From Rickettsiales bacterium (GTDB lineage: Bacteria; Pseudomonadota; Alphaproteobacteria; Rs-D84), in NCBI GenBank assembly GCA_031263295.1, contig JAISGC010000055.1:1-47889 (forward strand): a DNA stretch of 47,889 nucleotides. Direction: 5' to 3'. The notes below the pieces were generated by a model that had not been told where the DNA came from, did no database searches, and was given only the letters and a program-made list of their open reading frames with translations. The translations under genes were made by a program, and so were the position numbers. The number at the start of each line of letters is the position of its first letter. The first letter of the stretch is position 1. This document shows, piece after piece, positions 1 through 7,556 of the stretch.

Positions 1-1
1 G

Positions 2-769
2 AATATGCTCGGCGCCATCGCCGAGAACGATCGCTTCAAGCGCTCGAACCTGAATCTGTTCGAAATCGGCGTGGTTTTCGACGGCGTCGAGCCCGGGCAA
101 CAGCATAACGAATTGATTATTGCACGCACCGGCGGCGTACCGCCGCTGTCATCATCTGGCGCTGTTCCAGTTGGAAACTTTGGCGCCAATTTGGGAATCA
201 AACACGGCGTTCCTGCGACGATTTATTCCGTGCGCGAAGATTTGCTCGCGCTGTTTCCGGGCGCCGTTGTCGAGAACGATCCGTCGCCCGAAAAATGGGC
301 GCATCCGTTCCGCGCGGGACGCCTGCTCGTTGACGGGAAAGTCGTCGCGGTGTTTGCCGAGCTATCTCCGTTTGTTGCGAAAAAGTTCGGGATAAAAACG
401 AATGTCGAGATTGGGATTGTGCATAACGGCGACGCGCTGCCTGGTGGGGCGAGTTTCGATGAAACTCGCCGTCCGGCGAAGCCGGACAACAAATATTCGC
501 TCGCCGAGTTCCCGATGATAACGCGCGACTTCGCGTTCATAACGGATGCGGCGGCGGACGCTTTGATGGCGGCGGCGCGCGGCGCGGACGCCCGCATTTG
601 CGAGACGAATATCTTCGATGTCTTCGCTATGCCCGACGGCGCGCGCTCGGTCGCGTTGGAGATTGTGATTCAGCCCGATAGCAATTTGTCGGACGCGGAT
701 TTATTGGCGATACAAAACAAAGTTATTGTTGCCGCCGAAGCCCTTGGCGCAAAGTTGAGGGATAAATAA
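2..769 (+). CDS. pheT: Phenylalanyl-tRNA synthetase beta subunit, C-terminal part (5' truncated by the window)
   Basis: This is the 3' end of PheT, the beta chain of the cytoplasmic heterotetrameric enzyme that charges tRNA-Phe. The reading frame is open to the window edge, so the real start lies outside. The last ~95 residues, from SLAEFPMITRDFAFIT to the end, match the ferredoxin-fold anticodon-binding domain (FDX-ACB) that closes bacterial PheT; NIFDVF and ARSVALEIVIQP are its typical strands. Just before that domain the chain carries PGGASFDETRRPAKPDN, encoded by a copy of palindromic repeat family E (438-490) inserted in frame. This stretch is not typical of the family. The stop at 767-769 is followed by a nested repeat (770-920). 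Identification is confident; the role of the insertion is unknown. Confidence 0.93.
   Translation, partial: NMLGAIAENDRFKRSNLNLFEIGVVFDGVEPGQQHNELIIARTGGVPPLSSSGAVPVGNFGANLGIKHGVPATIYSVREDLLALFPGAVVENDPSPEKWAHPFRAGRLLVDGKVVAVFAELSPFVAKKFGIKTNVEIGIVHNGDALPGGASFDETRRPAKPDNKYSLAEFPMITRDFAFITDAAADALMAAARGADARICETNIFDVFAMPDGARSVALEIVIQPDSNLSDADLLAIQNKVIVAAEALGAKLRDK
438..490 (+). repeat. Repeat E1, in frame inside pheT
   Basis: It starts GCCTGGTGGGG and contains the hairpin GCGAGTTTC gat GAAACTCGC and then GTCCGGC gaa GCCGGAC. The same GCCTGGTGGGG start plus a GCGAGTTTT/AAAACTCGC hairpin opens the element at 10588, and the mirror form ends the element at 44846. It adds about 17 residues to PheT without breaking the frame. 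Confidence 0.75.
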
Positions 770-920
770 TTTTTTAATGAATAAATAATAATGAATAAAG
801 AATAAATACCCCACCCAAGTTTTGCTAGGGCTCGCGTCGCTCGCCAAGCAAAACTTTCCCGCCCCGCTCCGCGGGGCAGGAAGGAGCGCGTTCGCACTCC
901 TCCAATTATTCTTTATTCTC
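770..920. repeat. Nested repeat: inverted AT-rich short repeats around palindrome F1
   Basis: The outer arms are runs of AATAAATAATAATGAATAAAG on the left and ATTATTCTTTATTCTC on the right, inverted relative to each other. Between them sits palindrome F1 (809-890), with edges CCCCACCCAAG and GGGGCAGG and the central arms AGTTTTGCT / AGCAAAACT. The right arm supplies the last codons and TAA stop of the minus-strand gene that ends at 906. F1 has homologues inside mltG (10859-10933) and rnhB (38117-38190). Confidence 0.7.
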
Positions 921-2999
921 GACGCACAACCCCCACGCGGAGTTCGCGCCGACGCGGCTGTCGAACTCGCCGCTTTTCTGAACGCCGTCGTGATCCATCT
1001 GAGCATCGGAATATTCCGCGAGCGTCCGGCTCTTCCATACCGAGCCCAGGTTCTTGCATTCATTCGACAGCTCGCCGTCCATTTTTAATTTGATGTCGTC
1101 CATCAGCATCGACAGAATCTTTTCGACCTCGTTCGGCAAATCCGACGCGTCGGACCGGATGCACACATCGCGAGCCTTGGCGCGCATAACCGCATAGAGC
1201 GAATTGCCGCCGTCCTTCATCCCGGACGCGCCGTCGTCGCCGAGCGCGATCTCCGGATCCTCGCGCAGTCCCGGCCGATAGAACCGGCACTGATACGGGT
1301 ATCCGTGCGCGTTGTCGTTGATGGGACTGCACACAGTTTCGGCATATTGGCGCAAGTATTTGTCGCAGTCGTTCTCCAATTTCATAGTCTGCGTTTCTTT
1401 GACGAAATCGCGCAGCTTCTGCAATCCCGGAGGTCCGCCGCCATAGAGTATCGCGCAGGTTTCGAGTTTCTGGTGGCAGAGTTCCTCGGTCAGACTTATC
1501 TGCTGCGCGCCGACATTTTCCTGGCTGATGTCGTTCGCGAACTGGCGCAATTGATCCAGCTTTTCGTCATAGCAATCCGAGACCGTCGTGACGCATTCGT
1601 TCCTGACCTTGTTCACGGCGTCGAGCTGGCGCTGCGACAAATCGATGAGCGTCTGGCGCAAGTACTCGTCCCAGACATAGTCCGCGACATCGCGGCATTT
1701 GTCGAGCGCGGCCGCCGCCGCGGGCTTCTTGTCGTCGAGCATACTGACATAGGTCGCGTTCGAGTTGTTGCGCAAAGTATCGCCCGAGAGCGAAATCTGT
1801 TTTTCGAGCATATAAAAGTCCGGCGTGTAAATCGGCTCGCCAGTCGCGGCGTTCAGAAACCGGCCCGACGGGTCGACGCATTTGGCGTTGTTCGCGCCGC
1901 AGGCCGCATCGCCAAACATATCGGTCCGCACATTGGTCAGACACTGGTTTATCGCATCCGAATTATGCGCGTCATAGCTTTCCAATCGCGCCGCGGCGAG
2001 CGCGCCCGCCGCATCTTTCGCCGCGGTATTCGCCTCGCGCTGCTTGCCGTCAAGCTGGTCCGCGTATATCTGGCAGTCCTGCTCGATATACATTCCGTAT
2101 GCGCTGACTATCATCTGGAATGTCGCGCCGCCGTGCGCGCAGCCCGACATTTCCGCGCATTGCGCGTGCACCGCGTTATAGAGCGCCGTAGATTCCAGGC
2201 TCGCAATATCGGCGCCGCCAATCATATCGGTGGTCGACCAGATGTTGGTCGCACTGTTCATCCGCGCGCCGGAATCGGCGCTTTTGGTCGACAGAACATC
2301 CGTGATTCCGGTCAGGGCGGCGGCCGATGTCGACTTGTCCTCTTTTAATCCCAGCTCGCCGTCGGCCGCGTTATACATGGACTTGACCTCATTCGGCTTC
2401 ATTCCGACGACCGCAAGATTGTTGTCCTGGAAAGTCTGAATCATTCCGGCCGCGGCCGAGAAATTACGCTCGCGCGTGCGCATTTCTTCAAGCCGCGCCG
2501 AGCAGGTGCAGCGCCTATATTGCTCGTTGCGCAAGGCGCAGAACTGGTCCATACAGGAAAAATACGCATCGCGGCAAATCGCATAGTCCGCGCCGAGCAA
2601 CTCGGGATTGTCGATGATGCCGGTGGTCGCGGCGGCCCGCACCGCCACAGCCCGCTTTGCGGGCGGCGGCGCGGGGTTCGCGGTTCGTGGCTCGTGGTTA
2701 GATTTTATTTTTGTGAGGGCTGCGGCCCGCGCGGTTGCGGCCTTGGTCGCCGGCGCGCGGATGATGGCGCTATTTGTCGCGGCGCGCACGGAGACCGGTT
2801 TCGGCGTCGCATTCTTTATTGTTGCGGCGGCGCGGGCGGAAGTATTTTTAGTCGGAACCGCCGCGGCGCGCGCCTGTATCGTCTGCGTCGCGCGCGGAGT
2901 AGTCGCATTGGCCGCGGCGCGATTGCGCGCGGTCGTCCTGTCCGCGGCAAACAGCGGCGCGGATAAAAGCACCAGCGCAAAGGGCAGAATCTTTTTCAT
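906..2999 (-). CDS. Secreted CMDQFC-motif cysteine-containing protein, function unknown (paralogue of 44852-47224)
   Basis: A protein of 697 residues. The start chosen is the ATG at 2999, where an AAGGA Shine-Dalgarno lies 6-8 nt upstream and the product begins with a clean signal peptide (MKKILPFALVLLSAPLFAA). Residues ~20-130 are a low-complexity Ala/Arg/Thr region with the recurring motif (A/V)RAA(A). A conserved block follows: YAICRDAYFSCMDQFCALR, then YRRCTCS, then DKSTSAA. The rest has regularly spaced cysteine pairs and is probably helical. The second protein of this kind (44852-47224) keeps the same block order and cysteines, so the pair is a paralogous family. No known domain was recognised. 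It is probably periplasmic or surface exposed, with disulfides. A short repeat array at 2672-2706 encodes part of the linker before the conserved block. I do not assign a function. Confidence 0.8.
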   Translation of the reverse strand: MKKILPFALVLLSAPLFAADRTTARNRAAANATTPRATQTIQARAAAVPTKNTSARAAATIKNATPKPVSVRAATNSAIIRAPATKAATARAAALTKIKSNHEPRTANPAPPPAKRAVAVRAAATTGIIDNPELLGADYAICRDAYFSCMDQFCALRNEQYRRCTCSARLEEMRTRERNFSAAAGMIQTFQDNNLAVVGMKPNEVKSMYNAADGELGLKEDKSTSAAALTGITDVLSTKSADSGARMNSATNIWSTTDMIGGADIASLESTALYNAVHAQCAEMSGCAHGGATFQMIVSAYGMYIEQDCQIYADQLDGKQREANTAAKDAAGALAAARLESYDAHNSDAINQCLTNVRTDMFGDAACGANNAKCVDPSGRFLNAATGEPIYTPDFYMLEKQISLSGDTLRNNSNATYVSMLDDKKPAAAAALDKCRDVADYVWDEYLRQTLIDLSQRQLDAVNKVRNECVTTVSDCYDEKLDQLRQFANDISQENVGAQQISLTEELCHQKLETCAILYGGGPPGLQKLRDFVKETQTMKLENDCDKYLRQYAETVCSPINDNAHGYPYQCRFYRPGLREDPEIALGDDGASGMKDGGNSLYAVMRAKARDVCIRSDASDLPNEVEKILSMLMDDIKLKMDGELSNECKNLGSVWKSRTLAEYSDAQMDHDGVQKSGEFDSRVGANSAWGLCVENKE

Positions 3000-3065
3000 A
3001 AAATCCTTACCCGGATTATACCATATTTTAGGGGCGGGGGACAAGAGACGAGGGACTAGGAGTTA

Positions 3066-3229
3066 GGGATTATTCCAGAGAGCAATTCCCCTTCGCAGGC
3101 GTTGCGGGTGCCCCGCGTAGCGGGGCGGGGTAGTGGAAATAAAAATTATTTTTACCCCTACCCCGTCCGCCGCTTCGCGGCGGCCAGCCCTTCCCTTTGG
3201 GAAGGGGAATTGCGCTCTGGAATAATCCC
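3066..3229. repeat. Repeat Z1, complete element with ~29-bp terminal inverted repeats
   Basis: The left end GGGATTATTCCAGAGAGCAA continues into TTCCCCTTC. The right end is the near-perfect inverse, GAAGGGGAATTGCGCTCTGG then AATAATCCC. The interior holds smaller GC hairpins such as CCCCGC gta GCGGGG and CCGCCGC ttc GCGGCGG. It lies between ftsH and the promoter side of the gene at 906-2999. A half copy lies at 19816-19833, and another copy begins in frame inside lnt at 47851. It has no ORF, so it looks like a MITE-type element. Confidence 0.8.
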
Positions 3230-3254
3230 ACTCAAACTCAAACCTGAACTCAAA

Positions 3255-5084
3255 CTAGCCCTTGATTATCTTCTCAATCTCCTCGCGGGTCAGGGTCTCG
3301 CGGGCCAACAGCTCATCGGCAAGGCGCTTCATCTTCGCGCGGTTTTTGACCAACACCGCGCGGGCGCGCTTGTAAGACGCCGCCATCCAGTCCGCGACCT
3401 CGGCATCGACCAATCGCGCCGTATCGTCGGAGGCATTTTCCAAATATCCGCGGCCCCATCCGTCGACCTGATTCACCGAAACCATTCCGACCTTCGGCGA
3501 CAATCCCCATGCGGTTATCGCGCGGCGGGCCAGGCGCGAGGCCTGCGCAATATCGTTCTCGGCGCCGGTCGTGATTTGGTCCGCGCCGAAAAATATTTCT
3601 TCGGCCGCCCGTCCCGCCAGCGAGATTTCGAGATCGGCGCGAATCTCCGCCAGCGTCAGGGACACCTTGTCGTCGACGGGCAAATACTGCACCATACCGA
3701 GCGCGCGGCCGCGCGGCAGAATCGTCGCCTTGTGAATCGGGTCGACCAGACCCGCGTGCGATACGGACAGCATCGCGTGCCCGGCCTCGTGATAGGCAGT
3801 GCGCCGCAAATCCTCGCCGCGCATTTTTTTATCCTTTCGCGGCCCCATCAGAATCTTGTCGCGCGCCTCGTCTATATCGGCGTCATTGACCGCGGTCCGG
3901 CCCGCGCGCGCCGCATTCAGCGCCGCCTCGTTCAATAAATTATTCAGGTCGGCGCCGGAAAATCCGGTCGTGCCGCGCGCCGCCGCATCCAGGGAAACGG
4001 ATTTGTCGAACTTCATTTTCTTCGCATAGAGTTCCAGAATCGCAAGGCGCCCCGCGCGGTCGGGCAGCTCGATATAAACCTGCCGGTCGAAGCGCCCCGG
4101 CCGCAGCAGCGCGGCGTCGAGCATATCGGGTCGGTTCGTCGCCGCGACTATTATCAGATTCGCGTCCGACGAAAAGCCGTCCATTTCAATCAGCAGCTGG
4201 TTCAGCGTCGCCTCCCTGTCGCTGTCGGTGTGGACGCTGCGGCCGCGCGCCGCGCCGATGGCGTCGATTTCGTCAATGAATAAAATCGACGGAGAATGCT
4301 CGCGCGCGATGTCGAAAAAGTCTTTGATTTTCTGAACGCCGAGGCCGACGATTATTCCCGAAAAGTCCGAGCCCGACACCGCATAGAAAGGCACGCCCGC
4401 CTCGCCCGCTATGGCTTTCGCAAGCAATGTTTTGCCCGTGCCGGGCTCGCCCGAAAGCAAGACGCCGCGCGGGACCCGCGCGCCGAGGTCTTTGTATTTT
4501 TTCGGATGTTTCAGAAAGTCGACAACCTCGGAGACTTCCTTTTTGACGGACTCGATGCCCGCGACATCGGCAAACTTGACGCCGGTTTTGCCCGATACGA
4601 TTTTGGTCTTGCTGCCGAACATTCCGCCTATGCCGCCGCCGCGCATCGACCGCATTCCGCGGAACAGCCACCATATGAACAGCACGCTGATGATTGTCGG
4701 AATCCAGTCCGAAAGCGCCGCCCATCCGCGGCTGTCGTCGACCTTGACGACCGCGCCCGACGCGGCGATGCGCTGCAAGAGCGCCGGGTCGGCCGGAACC
4801 TTGGCGACATATTTCGTCCCGTCCGCGAACTCGCCCGACGCGTCCGCGCCGTTCAGCGAAAATGTTTTAAGCTGCTTGGTCTCGCTCGCCGTCATAATTT
4901 CGGAAAATGTTTTTTCGGCCGGCTTCGCCGCCTCGTCTCTGCGCCCGTCGATAATCGAGCGCCCGACCAGGACTATGAATATTATTACGAACAGCGTCAA
5001 GAATCCGTTGCCGCCGCCCTTTCCGGCCGCGCGAACTTTCATATTCGTATCGACCGCGTTTTGTTTCAACTGCGCCTTTGCCAT
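3255..5084 (-). CDS. ftsH: ATP-dependent zinc metalloprotease FtsH
   Basis: A membrane-anchored AAA+ protease that degrades misfolded membrane proteins and short-lived regulators such as LpxC in relatives. The product is 609 residues from the ATG at 5084 (AAGGGA upstream, MAKAQLKQ start). Membrane segments lie at ~28-41 and ~131-141, with a small periplasmic domain between. Walker A GEPGTGKT is at 212-219, Walker B FIDEID near 270, the second region of homology NRPDMLDAALLRPGRFDR near 317, and the zinc site HEAGH at 432-436, with EEIFFG and GAEND supplying the later ligand region. Oddity: the pore loop reads SGSDFSGIIVGLG, whereas other FtsH proteins have an aromatic residue (FVG) at this position; here it is Ile. 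The stop codon is TAG. Confidence 0.95.
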   Translation of the reverse strand: MAKAQLKQNAVDTNMKVRAAGKGGGNGFLTLFVIIFIVLVGRSIIDGRRDEAAKPAEKTFSEIMTASETKQLKTFSLNGADASGEFADGTKYVAKVPADPALLQRIAASGAVVKVDDSRGWAALSDWIPTIISVLFIWWLFRGMRSMRGGGIGGMFGSKTKIVSGKTGVKFADVAGIESVKKEVSEVVDFLKHPKKYKDLGARVPRGVLLSGEPGTGKTLLAKAIAGEAGVPFYAVSGSDFSGIIVGLGVQKIKDFFDIAREHSPSILFIDEIDAIGAARGRSVHTDSDREATLNQLLIEMDGFSSDANLIIVAATNRPDMLDAALLRPGRFDRQVYIELPDRAGRLAILELYAKKMKFDKSVSLDAAARGTTGFSGADLNNLLNEAALNAARAGRTAVNDADIDEARDKILMGPRKDKKMRGEDLRRTAYHEAGHAMLSVSHAGLVDPIHKATILPRGRALGMVQYLPVDDKVSLTLAEIRADLEISLAGRAAEEIFFGADQITTGAENDIAQASRLARRAITAWGLSPKVGMVSVNQVDGWGRGYLENASDDTARLVDAEVADWMAASYKRARAVLVKNRAKMKRLADELLARETLTREEIEKIIKG

Positions 5085-5182
5085 TATAATCCCTTTATAT
5101 CTGGTCCCCAACCCCTAAAAACTCTTGCATTCCACCCGTTCGCCGTGCTATATGATATGGGAAAACCAAAGGAAAAGTCAAG

Positions 5183-6601
5183 ATGTCATTACAGAAACTC
5201 CGCGACGCCAGCGAAACGGTTTGGGCGAAATTACTGATGGGAATACTGATATTCTCGTTCGTGGGCTGGGGCGCGGCGAACTGGATACTGGGCGAGGCCT
5301 CGGTCGGCGGGGCGTTGCTCCGCGTCGGCGGCGAATCCATATCGGCCGAAGAGTTCGACAGGGAGCGCTCGCGCCAAATCGCGCAGATGGGCAAAGAAAT
5401 GCAGCGCCAAATCTACGCCGATAAAACGACCCAAAAATACTTCACGGGCCAGGTCATATCGAACCTGACGACCCGGCTCTTGTTGGAGCAGCACGCGTCT
5501 AACTTGGGGCTCGCGGTATCGCCGTCGCGGGTCGCGAACATTATAAAGGGTTCGCCGGAGTTCTGGGAAAACGGGGCTTTCTCGACAGACAAGTTCGACG
5601 CCGTCCTGGATATGAACGGCATAACCGAGAAATATTTCGCCGATACTTTGCGCAGGCAGGAACTGCGCGAGATGATTCTGTCGTCCTTGGGGGCCCAGCC
5701 CGCGACGCCGAACTTCGTCGCGACCGCGATTTACAACTCGCGCAACCAAACGCGGAAAATCGAATACTCGGCGATAAAGTTCGACGCGTTCAAGGCCGCG
5801 GGAACGCCGACCGAGGACGACCTGCGCATAGTCTATTCCAAAAATCCGAAGCTGGTGCCCGAGTTCCGCACGATTTCATATGTGATTGTCGGCGCGAAGA
5901 TGGCGAACGCGGAATCGTTCGACCGCGGCTTCGAGTCGGCGCGCAGCATAGAGGATATGCTGGCCGCAGGCGATTCGATACGCGACGCGGCCAAAAAGAT
6001 GCGCGCGAACTATCGCACATTCGACCCTATGACAATCCAAAAGCGCACGACCAGCGGCGCCATGGTCGGCGACTCGCTTCTGACCGAAGAAATGATGCAG
6101 AAATTGTTCTCGATGGAGCAGGGTTTGGAGAGCGAAATAATGGAGGCGAAAAACGGATTCGTGATTTGGCGGGTCGAGAAAATAGACCCGGCGCGCGCGA
6201 CGCCGTTCGGCGAACGCCGCACGGAACTGACCGCTCTGTGGCGCAGGGGCGAGCAGGAAAAGCAGGCCTATGCGAGAGCCAACGAGATTGTGGTCGATGG
6301 GAAAAAACTTGCGGTGTCGGCGACTATCGGACGGGCGGCGGGCGCGCCGCTCGAAGTGCTCGCGGCGGCATTTCAACAAGACCCGGGCCGCGCGAAAATC
6401 ACGGCGGCCGACGGAGTTTTCTATGTCGTGAAAGTCCTGGAAGAAATCCAGCCGAAGCCGAGCGCCGCCAAGATAAAAGAGATAGCGGCCGAGATGCGCT
6501 CACAGGTCTCGCGCCAGATTCTGGACGATTACTCGGGATACTTGTCGCGCAAATATCCCGTCCGCCCGAACGAGAGGATGATGAGAAGGTTGTTTCAGTA
6601 A
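5183..6601 (+). CDS. PpiD/SurA-N-type periplasmic folding factor lacking a recognisable parvulin domain
   Basis: A membrane-anchored periplasmic chaperone-like protein of 472 residues. The N-terminus has the PpiD layout: a short cytoplasmic start, one membrane helix (LLMGILIFSFVGWGAANWIL) and then a SurA-N-like helical domain (GGESISAEEFDRERSRQIAQ, later FSTDKFDAVLDMNGITEKYF). PpiD family members usually carry one parvulin peptidyl-prolyl isomerase domain in the middle; I could not find its typical GGDLG-type strands. E. coli PpiD is 623 residues, so about 150 are missing. The start has an AAAGGAAAA Shine-Dalgarno. It lies upstream of ftsY, separated only by repeat B1, and may be cotranscribed with it. 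The likely role is early folding of proteins leaving the Sec channel, by family analogy. Confidence 0.75.
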   Translation: MSLQKLRDASETVWAKLLMGILIFSFVGWGAANWILGEASVGGALLRVGGESISAEEFDRERSRQIAQMGKEMQRQIYADKTTQKYFTGQVISNLTTRLLLEQHASNLGLAVSPSRVANIIKGSPEFWENGAFSTDKFDAVLDMNGITEKYFADTLRRQELREMILSSLGAQPATPNFVATAIYNSRNQTRKIEYSAIKFDAFKAAGTPTEDDLRIVYSKNPKLVPEFRTISYVIVGAKMANAESFDRGFESARSIEDMLAAGDSIRDAAKKMRANYRTFDPMTIQKRTTSGAMVGDSLLTEEMMQKLFSMEQGLESEIMEAKNGFVIWRVEKIDPARATPFGERRTELTALWRRGEQEKQAYARANEIVVDGKKLAVSATIGRAAGAPLEVLAAAFQQDPGRAKITAADGVFYVVKVLEEIQPKPSAAKIKEIAAEMRSQVSRQILDDYSGYLSRKYPVRPNERMMRRLFQ

Positions 6602-6690
6602 GGACTAGGATTAGGACTAGGACTGGAAATCGTTATAGTGTCGCGGCGCAATAACAAGTTCCACCTAGTCCTAATCCTAATCCTAGTCCC
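6601..6690. repeat. Repeat B1 (inverted hexamer arrays around a conserved core)
   Basis: The left arm is an array of AGGACT/AGGATT hexamers and the right arm is its inverse (CCTAATCCTAATCCTAGTCC). The centre holds a palindrome, CGTTATAGTG ... GCGCAATAAC. The element fills the whole gap between the ppiD-like gene and ftsY, and the ftsY ATG follows it by 2 nt. Other copies: 7463-7551, 20819-20912 and 37907-37997, with a partial one at 19834-19865. Confidence 0.85.
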
Positions 6691-6692
6691 AA

Positions 6693-7469
6693 ATGAGTTT
6701 TATAAAACGAATCTTCGGCAAGAAAGTCAACGACGATTTGGAAGAAATCCTGATCGCCGCCGACATCGCGCCGGATGCGGCGAAAGAGCTCGCGAAGTCG
6801 GCGGATGAAAAAGACCTGCGCGAAAAATTACTAAAATACGCCCGCCGCCTTGAACCTGATACCAATTCCCTGATACCTGATACCCTTTTAATAGTCGGCG
6901 CGAACGGCGCGGGCAAAACGACGACCATCGGCAAACTGGCCGCGCGATGGGCGGGCGAAAACCGCCGCGTAGTCATAGGCTCGGGCGATACTTTCCGCGC
7001 CGCCGCGACCGAGCAGTTGGACATTTGGGCCGAGCGCGCGGGCGCCGAAGTCATCCACGGAACCGAACCCGCGGCCGTCGCGTATAAAACTTTGGAAACA
7101 GACGCGGATGTGAAAATAATCGACACGGCGGGCCGACTTCATAACCGCCAAGACCTGATGGACGAGCTTGCGAAAATCGTCCGCGTTATGAAAAAGCTGG
7201 ACCCGTCGGCGCCGAGCGATACCTGGCTTGTCTTGGACGGCAGCCACGGCCAGAACGCATTGGCGCAGATAGAGTTCTTCAACCGCGCCGCGCCGCTGAC
7301 GGGACTGATTGCGACGAAGATGGACGGGACGGGGCGCCAGGGATTTTTGATAACATACGCCGCGCGCGAAGCCCATCCTCTGCCCGTCATATTCACGGGC
7401 TGGGGCGAGCGCGCCGAAGACCTCCGCCCCTTTTCTGCCGAAGATTTTGTGAATAGAATATTGGACTAG
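6693..7469 (+). CDS. ftsY: Signal recognition particle receptor FtsY (NG domain only)
   Basis: The SRP-receptor GTPase that docks Ffh-ribosome complexes at the inner membrane. At 258 residues it is essentially the NG core without the long acidic A domain of E. coli FtsY (497). GTPase motifs seen: G1 GANGAGKTTTIG at 69-80, DTFRAAATEQL, G3 DTAGRLHN, G4 TKMDGTGRQG and the closing GWGERAEDLRPF. The linker LEPDTNSLIPDTL just before G1 is encoded by a short tandem repeat (CTGATACC units, ~6851-6890), so repeat DNA has entered this gene in frame. The start directly abuts repeat B1 and has no clear Shine-Dalgarno. The TAG stop lies inside repeat B2. Confidence 0.93.
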   Translation: MSFIKRIFGKKVNDDLEEILIAADIAPDAAKELAKSADEKDLREKLLKYARRLEPDTNSLIPDTLLIVGANGAGKTTTIGKLAARWAGENRRVVIGSGDTFRAAATEQLDIWAERAGAEVIHGTEPAAVAYKTLETDADVKIIDTAGRLHNRQDLMDELAKIVRVMKKLDPSAPSDTWLVLDGSHGQNALAQIEFFNRAAPLTGLIATKMDGTGRQGFLITYAAREAHPLPVIFTGWGERAEDLRPFSAEDFVNRILD

Positions 7470-7551
7470 GACTAGGATTAGGACTAGGTGTGACTCGCGA
7501 TTGCGCCACAACGCAATAACAACCTCCACCTAGTCCTAATCCTAGTCCTAA
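7463..7551. repeat. Repeat B2, supplies the ftsY stop codon
   Basis: GGACTA/GGATTA hexamers on the left, inverse CCTAGTCCTAATCCTAGTCC on the right, core GATTGCGCCACAACGCAATAAC. The first hexamer contains the TAG that ends ftsY. The gene on the other strand ends 6 nt further on, so this element fills a convergent junction. Confidence 0.85.
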
Positions 7552-7556
7552 AACTC

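Noticed and set aside
1305..2348. Long open frame of 347 codons on the plus strand opposite the CMDQFC gene
   Set aside because: It is the antisense of a GC-rich coding region; the minus-strand protein has a signal peptide, Shine-Dalgarno and a paralogue, while this frame is Arg/Val-rich and resembles nothing.
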